Below are positions 16,484-25,037 of a stretch of 37,841 bases of DNA, piece by piece. Source of the DNA: a bacterium (GTDB lineage: Bacteria; Bacillota_I; Bacilli_A; Izemoplasmatales; Izemoplasmataceae); NCBI GenBank assembly GCA_018400615.1, contig JAGYML010000001.1, forward strand, positions 71,134 to 108,974, written 5' to 3'. The notes below the pieces were generated by a model, which worked only from the letters and a program-made list of their open reading frames with translations, was not told where the DNA came from and did not search any database. The position numbers and the translations under genes were made by a program. Position 1 is the first letter of the stretch, and each line of letters begins with the position of its first letter.

Positions 16484-17551
16484 ATGGCTAAAGTTCTCAT
16501 GAAAGGCAATGAGGCCATGGCGCTTGCCGCCATCAAGGGAGGCTGTGATGCATTTTTCGGCTACCCCATCACCCCTCAAAACGAATTGCCTGAATATCTA
16601 AGCAAACATATGAAAGAAAATGGTCGTGTCTTCGTACAGGCTGAAAGCGAAGTCGCTGCCATCAACATGGTGTATGGTGCAGGAGGCAGCGGCGCCCGCG
16701 TACTGACTTCATCCTCTTCGCCCGGTATTGCCTTGAAACAAGAAGGCATCAGCTACCTGGCAGGCAGTGAAGTGCCGTGCGTCATCATCAACGTCATGCG
16801 TGGCGGACCCGGACTCGGTGGCATTCAACCGGCTCAAAGTGACTACATGCAGATTACACGTGGCGGGGGCAATGGGGATTACCATACCCTTGCATTCGCG
16901 CCTGAAAACCTACAGGAAACCGTGGATATCATCAAGGAAAGCTTTACCCTTGCCGATGAATACAGAAACCCTGTCATGATTGCGGCGGATGGCCTGCTTG
17001 GTCAGATGATGGAACCTGTTGACCTGGAGCGCTCAAGTAATGTCAAGGAAGCGCCTTTGAAACCCTGGGCTGCAACAGGCGAATCAGGAAAAAGAGGGCA
17101 CCGCAACAAAATCGTATCCCTTTTCCTTGATCCAAATGATCTAGAAGACCACAATTTGAAATTGCAAAAGAAATACAACCGTATGATAGATGAACAGCAA
17201 CGTTTTGAAATGATTCATACAGAGGATGCGGAGATTGTCTTCGTCGCTTATGGTTCCATGGCACGCATCGCAAGAAGTGCGATTGAAACACTCAGGGAAA
17301 AAGGCATAAAAGTCGGAATGATTCGCCCTATTTCCATTTGGCCTTTCCCAGAAAAGGCGTTTGAGAATCTGCCGAAAAGCGTGCATACTCTTTTGACACT
17401 CGAAATGAGTCTCGGTCAAATGATTGAAGATGTCAAAATCGTCAATCAGGGACGCTACAAACTGGATTTCTTCGGACGCACGGGTGGCGTCGTACCCGAA
17501 CCTGAGGAAATCGTTGAAAAAGTGCTCGCCATGAAAGAAGGTGCGAACTAA
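16484..17551 (+). CDS. vorB: 2-oxoacid:ferredoxin oxidoreductase alpha subunit (VorB type)
   Basis: This 355-residue subunit carries the pyrimidine-binding half of the thiamine site (GCDAFFGYPITPQNELPEYL, with the glutamate in QAESEVAAINM) and the C-terminal domain with VAYGSMARIAR. It resembles bacterial VorB (3-methyl-2-oxobutanoate dehydrogenase subunit) rather than the longer 2-oxoglutarate KorA. The operon context with leucine dehydrogenase and butyrate kinase supports branched-chain 2-oxoacids as substrates. AAGGAGG precedes the ATG. The TAA overlaps the next ATG by one base. Confidence 0.9.
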   Translation: MAKVLMKGNEAMALAAIKGGCDAFFGYPITPQNELPEYLSKHMKENGRVFVQAESEVAAINMVYGAGGSGARVLTSSSSPGIALKQEGISYLAGSEVPCVIINVMRGGPGLGGIQPAQSDYMQITRGGGNGDYHTLAFAPENLQETVDIIKESFTLADEYRNPVMIAADGLLGQMMEPVDLERSSNVKEAPLKPWAATGESGKRGHRNKIVSLFLDPNDLEDHNLKLQKKYNRMIDEQQRFEMIHTEDAEIVFVAYGSMARIARSAIETLREKGIKVGMIRPISIWPFPEKAFENLPKSVHTLLTLEMSLGQMIEDVKIVNQGRYKLDFFGRTGGVVPEPEEIVEKVLAMKEGAN

Positions 17552-18312
17552 TGGATACGACTACTGTATACAAACCAGGCAAAGGCCTGACGGATCGCAA
17601 ACTTTCCTACTGCCCAGGGTGTACCCACGGCATCATCCACAAGCTTGTGGGTGAAGTGCTTGAAGAGAAGAACCTTATTGACAATGCCATCGGGGTTGCG
17701 AGTGTAGGGTGTTCTGTCATGAGTTATGAATTTTTCAACTGTGACATGCACCAGGCTGCACATGGCCGCGCACCGGCCGTAGCTACCGGTGCCAAACGCG
17801 TGCGGGAAGACAAAACCGTCTTTACCTATCAAGGGGATGGTGATTTGGCTTCAATCGGCCTTGCCGAAATCGTGCACGCCGCCCATCGCGGTGAGAACAT
17901 CACGGTGATTTTCGTAAACAATGCGATTTATGGCATGACCGGCGGTCAGATGGCTCCGACCACCCTGATTGGTCAGAAAACCACGACCTCACCATTCGGA
18001 CGCGAAAAAGCCCAAGCGGGTGAGCCGCTTCGCATCAGCGAATTGCTTGCGACCGTACCGGGAGCGACTTATCTTGAACGCGTCAGCGTCCATGATCCAA
18101 AACATGTGAAAAAAGCTAAAAAAGCCATCGAGAAAGCCTTTGAAGTCCAAGAGAAAAAACAAGGCTTCTCTTTGATAGAATTTATTTCAACCTGTCCGGT
18201 CCAATGGGGCATTCAGCCTTATGAAGCTACACGCTGGGCCGTGGATAACATGATTCCTTATTTCCCACTCGGTGTCTTCAAGGATGCACGTGGGGGTGAG
18301 ACGGATGAATGA
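17551..18312 (+). CDS. vorA: 2-oxoacid:ferredoxin oxidoreductase beta subunit (thiamine pyrophosphate-binding)
   Basis: This 253-residue subunit binds the diphosphate of thiamine. It has the N-terminal YCPGCTHG cysteine motif, SVGCS, the GDGDLASIG...FVNNAIYGMTGGQMAPTT thiamine diphosphate/magnesium block, and FISTCPVQWG. Together with the alpha subunit it decarboxylates branched-chain 2-oxoacids to acyl-CoA with reduction of ferredoxin. The start overlaps the alpha stop as TAATG. Its 3' end overlaps the gamma subunit by eight bases. Confidence 0.92.
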   Translation: MDTTTVYKPGKGLTDRKLSYCPGCTHGIIHKLVGEVLEEKNLIDNAIGVASVGCSVMSYEFFNCDMHQAAHGRAPAVATGAKRVREDKTVFTYQGDGDLASIGLAEIVHAAHRGENITVIFVNNAIYGMTGGQMAPTTLIGQKTTTSPFGREKAQAGEPLRISELLATVPGATYLERVSVHDPKHVKKAKKAIEKAFEVQEKKQGFSLIEFISTCPVQWGIQPYEATRWAVDNMIPYFPLGVFKDARGGETDE

Positions 18313-18847
18313 TAGCGAAAGACTGGTTATTGCGGGTTTCGGCGGTCAGGGTGTCATGCTCATGGGACAGATTCTGGCACAGGCTGCGACCAATGAAAAT
18401 CTTGAAACCGTATGGATTCCGTCTTATGGACCCGAATCACGTGGCGGCACGGCGAACTGTTTCGTCACAATCTCCAAAACGGAAATCAATGCGCCTGTGG
18501 TCACGCAAAGTGACACCCTTATCGCCATGAATCAACCCTCGCTTGAGAAATTTGAAAGCAAAGTCAAAACGGGGGGACGCGTGCTTGTCAATGCCTCACT
18601 TGTCAAAGACCACACATTCCGTGAAGACATCGAAGTCTTCAATATTCCAGTCAATGACATTGCGCTTGAACTCGGCAACCTCAAAGTCGCGAACATGATC
18701 ATGCTAGGCGCCTATATTGGCGCAAGCAAGGTTTTCAAGCCTGAAGCACTCGAGACCGTCTTCAAACAAAAATTTACCGGGAACAAGGCCAAGCTTTTGG
18801 ACCTTAACAAGCAGGCGCTTTTACGCGGTATGAAGGAAGTTTCCTAA
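18305..18847 (+). CDS. vorC: 2-oxoacid:ferredoxin oxidoreductase gamma subunit
   Basis: This 180-residue subunit belongs to the PorG/KorC family that binds the CoA-side portion of the complex. Motifs are VIAGFGGQGVMLMGQILA, YGPESRGGTANCFV and NMIMLGAYIGA. ATG 18305 gives the standard N-terminus just ahead of the glycine-rich motif; a GTG at 18272 would add eleven residues that are the reading of vorA in another frame. The gene completes the delta-alpha-beta-gamma order. Confidence 0.92.
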   Translation: MNDSERLVIAGFGGQGVMLMGQILAQAATNENLETVWIPSYGPESRGGTANCFVTISKTEINAPVVTQSDTLIAMNQPSLEKFESKVKTGGRVLVNASLVKDHTFREDIEVFNIPVNDIALELGNLKVANMIMLGAYIGASKVFKPEALETVFKQKFTGNKAKLLDLNKQALLRGMKEVS

Positions 18848-18867
18848 CCTGTATTTAGGAGGCACGT

Positions 18868-19926
18868 ATGAGAATTCTAACAATCAACCCAGGGTCCACC
18901 AGTACCAAGGTGGCCGTATTTGAAACCAAGAAACGCATTGCAAAAGCCACCATCCGTCACAACAGTACTGAAATGCTCAAGTATGAAAGTCTCGCCGATC
19001 AACTTCCAATGCGTCAAAAAGTCATTGTGGAATTTTTACATGAATACGACATCGAACTCTCCACAATCGACGGCTTCATCGGCAGGGGTGGGCTTGTAAG
19101 ACCCCTTAAAAGTGGGCTTTACAGAGTCAATGAAACTCTTGAACAGACCCTCAGGCATAACGAGTACGGCCATCATGCATCCAATCTTGGCGGCTTGATT
19201 GCCAAGTCTCTTGCAAGCAAGATGGGCAAGGAAGCTTATATAGCCGACCCCGTCGTGGTGGATGAACTCCAGGACGTTGCCCGCTTTTCAGGGCTCAATG
19301 GTGTGGAACGAAGAAGCATCTTTCACGCATTGAACCAAAAGGCGGTGGCAAGAAAATTCAGTGAAGAAGTCAATATAGAGTATGACAATCTTCAGCTGAT
19401 TGTTGCGCACCTAGGCGGCGGAATTAGTGTAGGGTATCATAAGAACGGCCGCGTCGTCGATGTCAACAATGCCCTTGATGGAGACGGCCCCATGTCTCCT
19501 GAGCGCAGTGGCGCCTTACCTGTAAGTGGGGTGATAGATTTGATGGGTGACAACCCTGATGTGGAAAGTATGAAACGCATGGTCAGCAGTTATGGCGGTA
19601 TGTTTTCCTACCTTAACACCAAAGACTGTGAAGAAGTCTCGGACATGATAGCTGAAGGCAGACGTGAAGCGAAAAGGGTCATGGATGCGATGGTCTATCA
19701 GATTGCGAAGGAAATCGGTGCCCTTTATGCCACCACAAAAGGGGATCTGGACGCCATTCTCTTAACGGGCGGCCTAGCCTATAACCAGGACGTGATCCAA
19801 CCACTCATCGAAATGATTGACCACCTTGGTGACATTCATATCTACTCCGGTGAAAACGAACTGGAAGCACTCGCATTCAACATGCAGGCTTTTTTGGAAG
19901 GCAGAATTGAAGCGAAAGAATACTAA
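18868..19926 (+). CDS. buk: Butyrate kinase (branched-chain fatty acid kinase)
   Basis: This 352-residue acetokinase-family enzyme converts acyl phosphate and ADP to acid and ATP. N-terminal ILTINPGSTSTKVAVFE, IGRGGLVRPL, HLGGGISVGYH, ALDGDGPMSPERSGALP and LLTGGLAYN are the family blocks. Given its neighbours the likely substrates are isovaleryl, isobutyryl and 2-methylbutyryl phosphate. AGGAGG precedes the ATG. The partner phosphotransacylase (ptb) is not in the window. A strong terminator ends the operon. Confidence 0.94.
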   Translation: MRILTINPGSTSTKVAVFETKKRIAKATIRHNSTEMLKYESLADQLPMRQKVIVEFLHEYDIELSTIDGFIGRGGLVRPLKSGLYRVNETLEQTLRHNEYGHHASNLGGLIAKSLASKMGKEAYIADPVVVDELQDVARFSGLNGVERRSIFHALNQKAVARKFSEEVNIEYDNLQLIVAHLGGGISVGYHKNGRVVDVNNALDGDGPMSPERSGALPVSGVIDLMGDNPDVESMKRMVSSYGGMFSYLNTKDCEEVSDMIAEGRREAKRVMDAMVYQIAKEIGALYATTKGDLDAILLTGGLAYNQDVIQPLIEMIDHLGDIHIYSGENELEALAFNMQAFLEGRIEAKEY

Positions 19927-19930
19927 TGCA

Positions 19931-19955
19931 AGGCCCGAATTTTCGGGCCTTTTTA
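19931..19955 (+). terminator. Intrinsic terminator of the bcd-vor-buk operon
   Basis: AGGCCCGAA pairs perfectly with TTCGGGCCT (9 bp, two-base loop) and is followed by T residues, five bases after the buk stop. Confidence 0.92.
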
Positions 19956-19969
19956 TAGCGCTTCAGGTA

Positions 19970-19978
19970 TGCTATAAT
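19970..19978 (+). promoter_or_regulatory. Extended -10 promoter of the small membrane protein gene
   Basis: TGC-TATAAT (TATAAT at 19973-19978) has no clear -35 box. It directly follows the buk terminator, so a new transcript begins here. Confidence 0.6.
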
Positions 19979-19995
19979 CGCGGTGAGGTGAGTGT

Positions 19996-20247
19996 ATGAG
20001 AAACCAATCCAAGTTACGATCAGTCGCTATCATCCTATTGATGATTGTGACGGCCTTGTCATTGACAGGGATTCTCCCCAATACCTATGCAACGCCTTTG
20101 ATAGTGCTATTTATCAGTGTGCTTTTCTTCGTGATAGCCTACGAATCCATTGCCCAAAACAAGTACGCATCCGCTAAACGCTTCATCATCATCGCGTTGA
20201 TACTCTTTGCAGGGTCAGTGATACTTTTCGTTATCGGAAATTTTTAA
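19996..20247 (+). CDS. Small membrane protein, three predicted segments
   Basis: I do not recognise this 83-residue protein. It has a basic N-terminus and three hydrophobic segments (about residues 9-27, 31-52 and 63-82) with a short charged loop AQNKYASAKR between the second and third. It has its own promoter and a GAGGTGAG ribosome binding site before ATG 19996, so it is probably real. It is first in a short unit with the ComFC-like gene. Confidence 0.6.
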   Translation: MRNQSKLRSVAIILLMIVTALSLTGILPNTYATPLIVLFISVLFFVIAYESIAQNKYASAKRFIIIALILFAGSVILFVIGNF

Positions 20248-20291
20248 AGAAATCCGAGGGATTCATCCGTATTATGGGGTGAGGTGATTTT

Positions 20292-20663
20292 GTGAAACCC
20301 TGTAAAATATGTTTTGAATCTTTTATTCCAAGACAGACCTTTGATACGCTGTTCACACCACAAACAACTTGCCAGTCCTGTGCGCTCTCACTTGAGAGAA
20401 CCATGAATGAGAACGTGGTTCCCCTCACAGGCAACACACTCAGAATTCTCACGTTTGAACAGCCTGAGAGTGCGGCCTTCTTTCATAAAATCATGACCCG
20501 CATTCTTGAGGAAAGTCTCAGCGTGATCTTTTATGACTCGGTTGACCCTCAAGCCCTGCTTTCATGGCGCCATTTGAAAGCACTCCTCAGACCCTTGAAT
20601 GTCTATCACTGTGATTTCTTGACACTCGATGCGCTTCATAAGCTTGAAAACTCCCTTGAATGA
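20292..20663 (+). CDS. ComFC-like protein reduced to the zinc-finger part
   Basis: This 123-residue protein starts at GTG 20292, with GAGGTGA four bases upstream. It has a C4-C7/C27-C30 four-cysteine cluster (CKIC, then CQSC) with the F-D spacing typical of the N-terminal zinc region of ComFC, the competence-associated phosphoribosyltransferase-like protein. The rest has no PRTase signature (no DDxxTTG-type motif), and the protein is about half the usual ComFC length. comF genes lie upstream of hpf-secA-prfB in other Bacillota, which supports the identification. It may be a reduced ComFC or a relic that is still expressed. Confidence 0.5.
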   Translation: MKPCKICFESFIPRQTFDTLFTPQTTCQSCALSLERTMNENVVPLTGNTLRILTFEQPESAAFFHKIMTRILEESLSVIFYDSVDPQALLSWRHLKALLRPLNVYHCDFLTLDALHKLENSLE

Positions 20664-20712
20664 AAAATAAAAAAATTAAAGTAGTTTGATTGGAAGTGAC
20701 CCCCGCTTAGTG

Positions 20713-20721
20713 TGTTATAAT
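20713..20721 (+). promoter_or_regulatory. Extended -10 promoter of hpf
   Basis: TGT-TATAAT (TATAAT at 20716-20721) lies 31 bases before the hpf ATG. No well-spaced -35 box was found. Confidence 0.6.
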
Positions 20722-20752
20722 ATAGTTACAATAGAATAAGGAGATGATTCTG

Positions 20753-21292
20753 ATGATCGTAGAAGTACGTGGTAAAAACAACTTCACAGTCACAGACGCA
20801 ATTGAGAACTATGCGAAGGACAAACTAGCCAAATTGGAAAAGTTCTTCAAAGAGGAACTCGATGCGGTCGTAGTCTGCAAGACCTACAATGACCACCACA
20901 AGGTGGAAGTCACCATTCCAACAAAGTACTACACCATGCGTGCAGAAGTCGGAGAAGAAGACATGTATGCCGCCATTGACCTCGCCATTGATAAATTGGA
21001 ACGTCAAATCCGTAAAAACAAAACTAAAATAAACCGCAGTCTTCGTAAAAAAGAAGGGGTCTCCGACCTCTTTGATGAAACCATTGATTTAGAGGCCCTA
21101 GAAAGAGAACTTGTAGGGAAACCGGTCCGAAAGAAAGAACTTGAGCCTGATGAAATGACCACTGATGAAGCCATCACCGCCATGGAAATGCTCGGACATG
21201 ATTTCTATATTTTCAAGGACACGGAAACCAAGCGACTTCACGTTTTATACCTTAGAAACGATGGAGATTATGCGGTAATAGAAACCAAATAA
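20753..21292 (+). CDS. hpf: Ribosome hibernation promoting factor, long form
   Basis: This 179-residue protein binds the 30S subunit and dimerises 70S ribosomes into inactive 100S particles in slow growth. Residues 1-100 are the S30AE/HPF domain. After a linker, the C-terminal dimerisation domain holds DEAITAMEMLGHDFYIF and VLYLRNDGDYAVIE. ATG 20753 lies ten bases after AAGGAG; the in-frame ATG at 20744 touches that site and cannot be used well. Position just upstream of secA is the usual one in Bacillota. Confidence 0.95.
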   Translation: MIVEVRGKNNFTVTDAIENYAKDKLAKLEKFFKEELDAVVVCKTYNDHHKVEVTIPTKYYTMRAEVGEEDMYAAIDLAIDKLERQIRKNKTKINRSLRKKEGVSDLFDETIDLEALERELVGKPVRKKELEPDEMTTDEAITAMEMLGHDFYIFKDTETKRLHVLYLRNDGDYAVIETK

Positions 21293-21300
21293 CTTTTAAA

Positions 21301-21325
21301 AAATGCGCGCAAGCGCATTTTTTTT
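21301..21325 (+). terminator. Intrinsic terminator of hpf
   Basis: AAATGCGC and GCGCATTT form an 8-bp perfect stem with a GCAA (GNRA) tetraloop and a run of eight T residues. Confidence 0.93.
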
Positions 21326-21364
21326 GCTTAAGGGCTCTTAACGTTTTTATAAAAGGGTCGATTA

Positions 21365-21373
21365 TGGTATTAT
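21365..21373 (+). promoter_or_regulatory. Extended -10 promoter of secA
   Basis: TGG-TATTAT (TATTAT at 21368-21373) lies 27 bases before the secA start. It follows the hpf terminator. No good -35 box is visible. Confidence 0.5.
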
Positions 21374-21400
21374 GTTTATGAGAAAAATGAGGTGAATAGT

Positions 21401-23902
21401 GTGTTAAAAAAATTATTTGATCCCGGCAGAAGACAGTTGAAACCGCTGAAAAAATTCGCGGATGAAGTCATTGTTCTGCAAGAGGAAATGAAAAGCCTTA
21501 GTGATGAGGCACTGAAAGCCAAAACTGAAGAATTCAAAGCACGTTTCAATAACGGCGAAACCCTTGAAGAATTGAAAACCGAAGCCTTTGCGGTGGTAAG
21601 AGAAGCGTCTACCCGTGTAACGGGCATGACCCCTTTCAAAGTTCAAATCATGGGCGCAGATGTCATTTACCAGGGGAACATTGCTGAGATGAAAACCGGT
21701 GAAGGTAAAACGCTGACGGCCGTCATGCCGGCGTATTTAAATGCGCTTAGTGGTGAAGGGGTTCATATCGTGACCGTCAATGAATACCTTGCCAGTCGTG
21801 AACTTGAAAGTGAAATCGGAGACCTTTTCCGGTTCCTGGGACTCACAGTGGGTGTCAATATCCGTGATCTCACCAAGGAAGAAAAAAAGGAAGTCTACAA
21901 CTGTGACATTCTTTATTCGACCAACAATGAACTTGGGTTTGACTACTTGAGAGACCACATGGTCGTCCACAAGGAAGACATGGTGCAACGAAAACTCTCG
22001 TATGCCATCATTGATGAGATAGACAGCATCCTGATTGATGAAGCGCGAACCCCTTTGATTATTTCAGGAGGCGCCAAACAGACCGCCAATTTGTATCTTC
22101 AAGCCCAGGCGTTTGCGAAAATCCTCAATGAAGATGACTATGAAATCGACATCAAAAGCAAGCACGTGACGCTAACTGAAGACGGTATTCACAAAGCAGA
22201 GAAACACTTCGGTGTTACCAATCTCTATGATCTTCAGCACGTATCGCTTGTCCACCATATCAACAATGCCATCAAGGCAAACTACACCATGGAACGCGAC
22301 GTGGACTATGTGGTTGAAGACAACGCCGTCGTCATCGTCGATCAGTTCACGGGGCGTCTCATGCATGGAAGGCAGTTCTCTGAAGGGGTGCACCAGGCAC
22401 TTGAAGCCAAGGAAGGCGTGACCATCAAAAAGGAAACGTCCACCCTTGCGACCATCACCTTCCAAAACTTCTTCCGCATGTATGAAAAGCTTGCCGGGAT
22501 GACGGGGACTGCTAAAACCGAGGAAGAGGAATTCAAGAACATTTACAACATGCTCGTGGTTCAGATTCCTACCAACGAACCCGTCATCCGCATCGATGAC
22601 AGTGACGTGATCTATGCGACGATGCAAGACAAATACAAGGCGCTCGCTGATGAAATCGAAGCCCGTTACCACAAAGGCCAGCCGATGCTTGTGGGGACCG
22701 TGGCGATTGAGAGCAGTGAGCGACTCAGTGACTTGCTTAAAAAACGCGGGGTCAAACACAACGTCCTCAATGCGAAACAGCATGAAAGAGAAGCGGAAAT
22801 CATTGAAAATGCCGGGAAGCAACACGCAGTCACCATTGCGACCAACATGGCCGGTCGGGGAACCGATATCAAACTTGGTGAAGGCGTCACAGAACTCGGT
22901 GGCCTGGCTGTCATTGGGACTGAACGTCATGAAGCCAGAAGGATCGACAACCAATTGAGAGGCCGCAGTGGACGCCAGGGCGACCCCGGGTATTCCAAGT
23001 TCTTCTTGTCAGGCGACGACGATCTTGTTCGCCGTTTTGGAGGCGACCGATTCAAGAAACAACTTGAATCACTCATGAGTGCACGTGGTGAAGACGATAA
23101 CCGTCCTGTCAATTACAAGATATTCTCACGGTTCATCAAACGTGCCCAGCGTCAGATTGAGGGCAACAACTATGACCGCAGGAAAACCGTTCTTCAATAC
23201 GACGAAGTGCTCAGAAAACAGCGTGAAGTCATCTATGGTCAACGCCGCGATGTGCTTTTGAAAGAGAACATCGAAGCCGTGGTCAAACCGATTGCGAAGC
23301 GCCATCTTGATCGCACGGTTGAAGAACACATCGACATGGAGGCCAAGAACAATCCAGTTGATACAAAAGCACTTTATGAAGCGGTTGATGGACGTATTTT
23401 AAATCCCGGACTGCTTGAAATAAGCGAGCTCTCAGAGGATAGCGAAACAAGCAAACAGGTCCTCAAGACACTGCTTGAAAAAACATTCAATGAAAAAAGA
23501 GAAGAATTCGGTGAAAAGAACTTCAACGAATTTCTAAAAGTCGTCGTCCTACGCGTCGTCGACACTTACTGGGTTCAGCATATCGATCAGATGAGCGAAC
23601 TGAGACAGTCCATTGGCCTTAGAAGCTATGGACAGCAAAACCCGCTTCACGATTACCAGGAAGTCGGGTTTGGCATGTTTGAGGAGATGATTGCGACCAT
23701 CGAACACGATGTGACCCGCTATATCTTCCGTGCCCGTATTCGTGAAAACCTCAAGAGGGTCCAAGTCGCCAAACCGACCGCAACCTCTTCAGGCAAGGAA
23801 GAACCCAAGAAGAAAAAACCAATTCGCACCAAGAAAGTCGGACGAAACGACCCTTGCCCTTGTGGCAGCGGCAAGAAATACAAACACTGTCACGGCCGTT
23901 AA
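21401..23902 (+). CDS. secA: Preprotein translocase ATPase SecA
   Basis: This 833-residue motor drives preproteins through SecYEG. Walker A is in MKTGEGKTLTAVMP, the DEAD-type box is IIDEIDSILIDEARTPL, helicase motif VI region is QLRGRSGRQGDPG, and the C-terminal zinc domain is RNDPCPCGSGKKYKHCHGR. Length is normal for Bacillota. I chose GTG 21401, five bases after AGGTGA; the in-frame GTG at 21392 overlaps the ribosome binding site. prfB follows after 16 bases, as in many Bacillota. Confidence 0.98.
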   Translation: MLKKLFDPGRRQLKPLKKFADEVIVLQEEMKSLSDEALKAKTEEFKARFNNGETLEELKTEAFAVVREASTRVTGMTPFKVQIMGADVIYQGNIAEMKTGEGKTLTAVMPAYLNALSGEGVHIVTVNEYLASRELESEIGDLFRFLGLTVGVNIRDLTKEEKKEVYNCDILYSTNNELGFDYLRDHMVVHKEDMVQRKLSYAIIDEIDSILIDEARTPLIISGGAKQTANLYLQAQAFAKILNEDDYEIDIKSKHVTLTEDGIHKAEKHFGVTNLYDLQHVSLVHHINNAIKANYTMERDVDYVVEDNAVVIVDQFTGRLMHGRQFSEGVHQALEAKEGVTIKKETSTLATITFQNFFRMYEKLAGMTGTAKTEEEEFKNIYNMLVVQIPTNEPVIRIDDSDVIYATMQDKYKALADEIEARYHKGQPMLVGTVAIESSERLSDLLKKRGVKHNVLNAKQHEREAEIIENAGKQHAVTIATNMAGRGTDIKLGEGVTELGGLAVIGTERHEARRIDNQLRGRSGRQGDPGYSKFFLSGDDDLVRRFGGDRFKKQLESLMSARGEDDNRPVNYKIFSRFIKRAQRQIEGNNYDRRKTVLQYDEVLRKQREVIYGQRRDVLLKENIEAVVKPIAKRHLDRTVEEHIDMEAKNNPVDTKALYEAVDGRILNPGLLEISELSEDSETSKQVLKTLLEKTFNEKREEFGEKNFNEFLKVVVLRVVDTYWVQHIDQMSELRQSIGLRSYGQQNPLHDYQEVGFGMFEEMIATIEHDVTRYIFRARIRENLKRVQVAKPTATSSGKEEPKKKKPIRTKKVGRNDPCPCGSGKKYKHCHGR

Positions 23903-23918
23903 ATTCTGAGGTGAAACT

Positions 23919-25037
23919 ATGGAACTCCATGAAATAAAAGCCAAACGCGCATCCATCGATTCAAAGATTACGGAATTGCGTGATATGCTCCACATCGACC
24001 GATTAAAAAAAGACATCGAGTCGATTGAAAAGGAAACTTACAAGAATGACTTCTGGGATAATCACGTCCAGGCTCAAAAAACCATCCGCAGACTCAAAAC
24101 CCTGAAGACCAAATACAATGCCTACATGGAACTCGAAGACAAACTCGAAAACATCGATCTCGGACTTGAACTCATTGAAATGGGTGAAGATGCCCCATCA
24201 CTTGAAGAAGACCTGACCGGTCTTGAAAAGACCCTTGAATCCTTTGAGACCATGGTGTATCTTTCAGATAAGAACGACGATTTGAATGCCATCATTGAAA
24301 TCCATCCGGGCGCTGGGGGTACTGAATCCCATGACTGGGCGGAGATGCTTTATCGCATGTATTACCGTTACGCTGAAAGCAAGGGGTTCACCGTTGTTGT
24401 CAATGATTATCTCTCAGGCGGCGAAGCCGGCATCAAGAGTGCGACGCTCTCTATTTCCGGAACCAATGCCTTTGGGCTATTGAAAGCCGAACGCGGGGTG
24501 CACAGACTCGTGCGTATTTCACCCTTTGATGCCTCAGGAAGAAGGCATACGAGCTTCGCGAGTGTCAATGTCGTGCCTGAAGTCGATGAGACCATTGAAA
24601 TCGATATCAAGGACAATGAACTTAAAATTGATACCTTCCGTTCAAGTGGGGCCGGGGGTCAGAGTGTCAACACTACGGACTCTGCGGTACGCATCACCCA
24701 CTTGCCAAGCAAAATGGTCGTCAGTTGTCAAAATGAACGCTCCCAGATCAAAAACCGTGAACAGGCGATGAAAATACTCAAAGGGAAACTTTATCAGCGT
24801 GAACTTGAAAAACAGCAGGAGGCTTTGAGTGAACAGCGCAACACGGATACCTCAAATGCATTCGGCTCACAAATTCGCTCATATGTGCTTCACCCCTATA
24901 CCATGGTCAAGGACCATCGTACCAATGAAGAAATGGGCAACGCCCAAAAAGTTTTGGACGGTGACATCGATCCGTTCATACGCGCGTATCTGAGAATGCA
25001 TGCCAAGGAGGCTTCGAGTGATGAAAGCATCTCTTAA
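23919..25037 (+). CDS. prfB: Peptide chain release factor 2, no programmed frameshift
   Basis: This 372-residue factor ends translation at UGA and UAA. It has the anticodon-mimic tripeptide SPF (residues 201-203) and the catalytic GGQ (246-248) in SSGAGGQSVN. Most bacterial prfB genes contain a +1 programmed frameshift at an in-frame UGA near codon 25. Here the gene is one continuous frame, with CTCCACATC at the equivalent place (residues RDMLHIDRL) and no UGA. Autoregulation by RF2 level is therefore absent. The ATG follows GAGGTGA. The 3' end overlaps the next gene by 17 bases. Confidence 0.96.
   Translation: MELHEIKAKRASIDSKITELRDMLHIDRLKKDIESIEKETYKNDFWDNHVQAQKTIRRLKTLKTKYNAYMELEDKLENIDLGLELIEMGEDAPSLEEDLTGLEKTLESFETMVYLSDKNDDLNAIIEIHPGAGGTESHDWAEMLYRMYYRYAESKGFTVVVNDYLSGGEAGIKSATLSISGTNAFGLLKAERGVHRLVRISPFDASGRRHTSFASVNVVPEVDETIEIDIKDNELKIDTFRSSGAGGQSVNTTDSAVRITHLPSKMVVSCQNERSQIKNREQAMKILKGKLYQRELEKQQEALSEQRNTDTSNAFGSQIRSYVLHPYTMVKDHRTNEEMGNAQKVLDGDIDPFIRAYLRMHAKEASSDESIS

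Noticed and set aside
16484-18847. Pyruvate or 2-oxoglutarate:ferredoxin oxidoreductase
   Set aside because: Subunit sizes and VorB-like sequence, together with leucine dehydrogenase and butyrate kinase in the same operon, favour branched-chain 2-oxoacids.
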